The notes below the pieces were generated by a model, which saw only the letters and a list, made by a program, of their open reading frames with translations, made no database searches and was not told the DNA's origin. The position numbers and the translations under genes are program-made. A stretch of DNA of 10,170 nt, taken from DATKXO01 sp035528995 (GTDB lineage: Bacteria; Planctomycetota; Phycisphaerae; UBA1845). The stretch lies in NCBI GenBank assembly GCA_035528995.1, contig DATKXO010000421.1:1-10170 (forward strand). Reading direction: 5' to 3'. Shown in pieces: positions 6,981 through 10,170 of the stretch. Every line of letters starts with the position of its first letter. Position 1 is the stretch's first letter.

Positions 6981-8030
6981 ATGAGCGCTGAGAGCACCGA
7001 AGGCGGAAGCGGGGCGCCCGACGCGAGCGCCACGATGGGCAAGCGGCTCCAGGAGCTGGACGCCGAGCGAGCCAGGTTGACCGATCTGCTGGCCGCCGCC
7101 AAGCGTGATCTTGAAACCGCAACGAAGCAGGCCACTGCCGGGCAAGCCCGACTGGCGGACCTGGAGGCCCAACTGGCCGACCAGCGACCCCGGCTCAAGC
7201 AGGTCGAGCGGGAGCGGCAGGACCTGGAGGCCGAGCTGGTCGCCAAGAACACCGAGCTGCATCAGGCCCAGGTCGAGAACGAGCGGTTGTTGCTTCAAAG
7301 TCAACGGGCGGAGCTGCACGTCGAGCAGGACGACCGAGCCGATCGGCTGGCGGAAGGTCAGCGAGACCTGGGCGTCCAGATCGAGAAGGGTCGGGCCGAT
7401 GCCGACCAGCTCCGGGCGGACAAGGACGCGGAGATCGAGGCCCTGAAGGACGAGCTGCACAAGGAGCGGCAGCGTACCGCGGAGGGGGCGGACAAGGTGC
7501 TGGCCGAGCTGTGGGACCGCCTGGCCCAGGCGAAGCCCAAGCTGGCCGAAGGCCATTTGCAACCGAACGTCCAGGCCGCCCAACGTCTGGTGGACACGTT
7601 CATCGAGCTGGCCAAGTTCGTGGACGACGCGGAGAAGACGCTGCGTGTGTTCCTGGGCAAGTACACCAAGGATCATCCCGCGGTGAAGGTGCCCTGGGAC
7701 GCGTTCGCCAAGAGCGACGAGTTCTACAAGACGGTTCACCAGATCGTGACGCCCAAGGGCGGCAAGCCGGCGGGGCTGGCCAAGATGCGCCTGCGTGTGC
7801 TGTATGCCTGGATCGAGGCGACCATGCTGGCCTCGGACAGCGCCATCGAGTCGATCGCCTCGGAGCTGGAGACGCAACTGCAGGGCACGCTGGGGGTTGC
7901 TGAGGATCCGAATCGCAAGGTCAAGGATTACCTGCGCGACGACGGTCATCACCTGCTGATGCAGCGCATTCGAGAGCTGCGCAATCAGCGAGTGGCGGAG
8001 ACCTACGGGCACAGCAGAGAGAAAGGTTAG
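6981..8030 (+). CDS. Coiled-coil protein at the head of the T6SS unit, unrecognised
   Basis: A soluble protein of 349 residues with no signal peptide or membrane span. Residues 1-18 are a low-complexity Ser/Gly/Ala leader. Residues 20 to about 175 are a long coiled coil with repeated Leu in heptad spacing (LQELDAERARLTDLL, LADLEAQLADQ, RLKQVERERQDLEAEL). Residues 176-349 are a mostly helical globular part (AELWDRLAQAKPKLAEG, TLRVFLGKY, MRLRVLYAWIEATMLASDSAIESI) with a basic, His-containing tail. The ATG at 6981 has GAAGG touching it, but AGGTGA further upstream gives usable spacing; a second ATG at 7032 has no ribosome binding site. The stop is 6 bases before the next gene, so translation of the two is probably coupled. 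Its place directly before a TssJ-like lipoprotein and TssK suggests a T6SS accessory or regulator, perhaps filling a slot that Fha-type proteins hold elsewhere, but no FHA pattern is visible. Function unknown. Confidence 0.85.
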   Translation: MSAESTEGGSGAPDASATMGKRLQELDAERARLTDLLAAAKRDLETATKQATAGQARLADLEAQLADQRPRLKQVERERQDLEAELVAKNTELHQAQVENERLLLQSQRAELHVEQDDRADRLAEGQRDLGVQIEKGRADADQLRADKDAEIEALKDELHKERQRTAEGADKVLAELWDRLAQAKPKLAEGHLQPNVQAAQRLVDTFIELAKFVDDAEKTLRVFLGKYTKDHPAVKVPWDAFAKSDEFYKTVHQIVTPKGGKPAGLAKMRLRVLYAWIEATMLASDSAIESIASELETQLQGTLGVAEDPNRKVKDYLRDDGHHLLMQRIRELRNQRVAETYGHSREKG

Positions 8031-8036
8031 TCAACC

Positions 8037-8726
8037 ATGATCAGGCGGGAGTCGCGGTTTCTGACGGGCCGGATCTGTCCGAAGGCAATGGTGTTGTTGG
8101 TGGTCGTTGGGTCGGCGCTGGCGGTCACGGCGGGCTGTGCCCGGGAGATGCTGATCCATCAGGAGGACTACGTCAACACGGCCATGCACGCGGACCGGCA
8201 ACTTGCCGCCCGGACGGGCGAGCCCCTGGAAGTCACCATCGTGAGCATCTATCCCAAGGATCTGGCGGTCGATGCCAACGATCGGCTGAATCCCGACCGG
8301 GGGATCACCTCGGACGTGTGGTACCGGGACCGTCCGCAGCCGGGTGACAAGGTGGACATGGAGGAGCCCCACGGGCGTTTCCGGCTTCCCAAGGACCAGG
8401 TGTTCGTGCGGACCGAGGACAGCCAGTACTACGGCACGAAGGCGGGCGGTCGGCTGCGCGGGGCGCTGATCGACAAGCAGACGACGGTCAAGACGACGTT
8501 CAAGTTCGCCGGTCCGCTGCACAGCAACAAGTCGGTGATCTACGTGTTCCCCAAGTTCATCGACAACCGGGGCGAGGTGCTGCCGGTTCCGCCGGCCAAG
8601 TTTCATCCGCCCGGTGCGTATACGCACGAGCTGTCGGTGAAGATCGGCGTGAACGAAAGCCGGGGCAACTACGGGCAGTACATCGAGAACACCACCGAGC
8701 GGAAGTTGCACGGGGGGGATGGATAG
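8037..8726 (+). CDS. tssJ: Outer-membrane lipoprotein, probable TssJ-like component of T6SS
   Basis: A protein of 229 residues. A basic n-region (MIRRESRFLTGRICPK) and a hydrophobic core (residues 18-31) lead to a lipobox VTAGC with Cys34, so it should be lipid-modified; Gln/Arg rather than Asp near +2 (CARE) fits outer-membrane sorting. The mature part is rich in beta-strand-like segments (EPLEVTIVSIYP, FRLPKDQVFVRTED, SVIYVFPKFID, HELSVKIGV). TssJ is a lipoprotein of about 150-180 residues with a transthyretin-like fold that anchors the TssLM membrane complex, and its gene often precedes tssK. Here the position fits exactly, but TssJ sequence hallmarks are weak (LNPD at 84-87 follows rather than precedes the PLEVTIVSIYP strand), so the name rests mainly on context and lipidation. 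The ATG is 10 bases after AAAGG, which lies inside the end of the preceding gene. The stop is TAG. Confidence 0.6.
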   Translation: MIRRESRFLTGRICPKAMVLLVVVGSALAVTAGCAREMLIHQEDYVNTAMHADRQLAARTGEPLEVTIVSIYPKDLAVDANDRLNPDRGITSDVWYRDRPQPGDKVDMEEPHGRFRLPKDQVFVRTEDSQYYGTKAGGRLRGALIDKQTTVKTTFKFAGPLHSNKSVIYVFPKFIDNRGEVLPVPPAKFHPPGAYTHELSVKIGVNESRGNYGQYIENTTERKLHGGDG

Positions 8727-8875
8727 GAGTACCCTCGTTTGGCCAGGGGACACCCGGCGGGATTGGGGCTCAAGATTTCGCCCAGGCCGGCGGCGGCGGG
8801 CCGCGACGGGCTCGGCCGGTCGCGTGTCCGCGTTCGCGGCGCAGGCAGGGCGTGCAACCGAGGAGATCGTGCCCA
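8727..8875. other. 149-base gap between the lipoprotein gene and tssK
   Basis: No gene is credible here: frames that cross it run out of phase into tssK. It contains a GC-rich, G/C-skewed stretch (about 8785-8820) and, at 8861-8865, the AGGAG ribosome binding site of tssK. No terminator was seen. The gap is large for neighbouring genes of one T6SS operon, so a second promoter is possible. Confidence 0.4.
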
Positions 8876-10170
8876 ATGAGTTTCTGGACCGAAGTCCACT
8901 GGTCAGAAGGCATGTTTCTGCGTCCCCACCACCTGCAGTCCGGGCAGCGGTGGATGGAGACGGTGGTGCGAACGGGGTTCGATGCGGTGCGGCCCTTCGG
9001 CACCGGCTTTGTGAACCTGCAGGTGGCGTCTGAGCCGCTGGAGAACTTCACGCTTCGTCTGGACAAGTGCAGCCTGCGGATGTCGGACGGCACCTGGGTG
9101 GACATTCCGTCGAACACCCACATCGAGCCGCTGAACTTTCAGAAGGCCCTGGAGGCGGCGGAGGGCCCGGTGGACATCTACCTGGGCATCCCGCAGCTCC
9201 AGGAGGTGCGGGCGAACTCGGTTTCGCTGGAGAACCCGGACCAGGTGGACGGGACGCCCCGTTACGAGCCCCAGGCGCTGATGCGGCGCGACGAGAACAC
9301 CGGCGAGAACCCGCAGTTGGTCTACGTGCGCCGCATGCGGGCCCGGTTGTTCGTGGCCGGTGAGGACAAGACCGGCTACGAGACCGTTCGGGTGGGGCTG
9401 ATCAAGCGCAGCGACCGTCCCGGGGCGTTGCCGGAGTTCGATGCTCTGGGGGCCGGCCCGCTGCTGGCCCTCCAGGCGGACGCCGGGCTCAGCGCCCTGC
9501 TGACCTCCCTGGCCGATCAGATCGAGGCCAAGGACGAGGTGCTGGCCAAGGAGGCCCGCGAGCACCACATGCTCTTCACCGACGGGGTGGCGGCCAACAC
9601 GGAGCATCTGTTGAAGCTGCACGCTCTGAACGAGGCCCGGAGCGAGCTCAAGGCTTTGCTGCAGTGTTCGCTTTTGCATCCCTACGACGTGTTCGTGGTT
9701 CTTGCCCGGTTGGTGGGGCGGCTCAGCGTGTTCCACGACGACCTGGTGCCCTCGGGGATTCCGACGTACGACCACGAGCGCCCGGGCGAGGCCTTCGGTC
9801 GCCTGCGCAAGCATCTGGAGATGTTGCTCGAATCGATGAGGCCGATGGCCTACGTCGAGCGGCGTTTCACGCGCAAGAAGGACCTGCGGAACCGCGAGGG
9901 GCTGGAGGTGGAGCTGGACCGTCCCTGGATCGACGAGAACCTGGATCTGTTCGTGGCCCTGACCTCCGACGAAATGGAGATTCAGGAGTTGGAGCGTCAC
10001 GTCTACGGCACCCTGAACCTGAAGCTGGCCTCGCCGACGCGGGCGCCGCGGATCGCCAACATCGCGGTGCGCGGACTGAAGCTGGAGATCAAGTCGCCGC
10101 CGGCCGGCACCTTGCCGCGGCGACAGGGGCTGCACTACTTCCGAATCAACAAGACCATTGGTACGGACCG
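8876..10170 (+). CDS. tssK: T6SS baseplate protein TssK (VasE/ImpJ), C-terminus cut by the right edge
   Basis: From the ATG at 8876 the frame is open for 431 codons to the window edge. The N-terminal signature WSEGMFLRPHHLQ (residues 9-21) is the TssK hallmark (W-x-EGM-x-L-x-P-x-H-x-Q). Further family features follow: the helical middle around residues 205-260, LLHPYDVFVVLARLVGRLSVF (from 266) matching the HP-x-x-x-Y-x-x-L segment, IPTYDHERPGEAFGRL (295-310), and the C-terminal strands near GLHYFRINK (418-426). TssK trimers join the baseplate wedge (TssE/F/G) to the TssLM membrane complex; the protein is cytoplasmic. TssK is usually about 445-470 residues, so roughly the last 15 to 40 are missing, beyond the window. 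AGGAG lies 10 bases before the ATG and supports this start. The remaining structural genes (such as tssL, tssM, tssB, tssC) are expected to the right. This is the firmest assignment in the window. Confidence 0.96.
   Translation, partial: MSFWTEVHWSEGMFLRPHHLQSGQRWMETVVRTGFDAVRPFGTGFVNLQVASEPLENFTLRLDKCSLRMSDGTWVDIPSNTHIEPLNFQKALEAAEGPVDIYLGIPQLQEVRANSVSLENPDQVDGTPRYEPQALMRRDENTGENPQLVYVRRMRARLFVAGEDKTGYETVRVGLIKRSDRPGALPEFDALGAGPLLALQADAGLSALLTSLADQIEAKDEVLAKEAREHHMLFTDGVAANTEHLLKLHALNEARSELKALLQCSLLHPYDVFVVLARLVGRLSVFHDDLVPSGIPTYDHERPGEAFGRLRKHLEMLLESMRPMAYVERRFTRKKDLRNREGLEVELDRPWIDENLDLFVALTSDEMEIQELERHVYGTLNLKLASPTRAPRIANIAVRGLKLEIKSPPAGTLPRRQGLHYFRINKTIGTD

Noticed and set aside
6870..8012. 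Long open frame (380 codons) antisense to the coiled-coil gene
   Set aside because: Leu/Gln/Arg-rich composition is the mirror of a GC-rich coiled-coil gene; it has no domain pattern, and the plus strand has the proper heptads, start signal and operon spacing.
8719..9033. Small plus-strand frame starting at the end of the lipoprotein gene
   Set aside because: It overlaps the tssK start out of frame, has Arg/Ala-rich composition and shows no signal or motif.
8903..10135. Minus-strand frame of 410 codons opposite tssK
   Set aside because: The plus-strand frame carries the full TssK signature; the antisense product is a Gln/His/Arg/Leu-rich shadow.
1..10170. CRISPR array, tRNA, rRNA, insertion sequence or phage genes
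   Set aside because: No regularly spaced repeats, tRNA cloverleaf, transposase motif or phage structural gene pattern was seen on either strand.

Overview
The window is GC-rich DNA from a Gram-negative bacterium. Evidence for an outer membrane is a TPR/beta-barrel protein, lipoproteins and a type VI secretion system (T6SS) baseplate gene. Coding is dense, with long antisense open frames caused only by high GC. The mix of kinase-like receptors, TPR barrels and a divergent T6SS would suit Planctomycetota or a deep-branching proteobacterium, but that placement is low-confidence inference; there is no rRNA or other marker gene here.

The window divides into two transcription units that run away from each other from an intergenic region at about 6698-6980. 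The rightward unit (6981 to the right edge) is the start of a T6SS gene cluster. It holds an unrecognised coiled-coil protein (6981-8030), a lipoprotein that sits where TssJ is expected (8037-8726), and an unmistakable TssK/VasE/ImpJ baseplate protein (from 8876, cut by the right edge). The lipoprotein-TssK order matches tssJ-tssK of known T6SS loci.

The leftward unit (6697 to the left edge) has five genes on the minus strand. First is a large protein with a cytoplasmic kinase-like domain whose catalytic Asp and Lys are gone, one membrane span and an unrecognised periplasmic region of about 820 residues (6697-3209). Then come two very small secreted proteins, one a likely lipoprotein (2999-2835 and 2733-2518), and a signal-peptide protein with a TPR-like/helical N-terminal half and an outer-membrane beta-barrel C-terminal half (2443-122). 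The last is the first 35 codons of another secreted protein, possibly FecR-like (105-1). Together the products would span cytoplasm, inner membrane, periplasm and outer membrane. The order of the kinase-like protein, its membrane span and a T6SS cluster recalls PpkA-type control of T6SS, but here the kinase looks catalytically dead and no von Willebrand A motif was seen. A functional link between the two units is inferred only from position.

Non-coding structure is modest: a nested inverted repeat between 2461 and 2516 that may be a dispersed repeat, and three smaller stem-loops. No tRNA, rRNA, CRISPR array, insertion sequence or phage gene was found.
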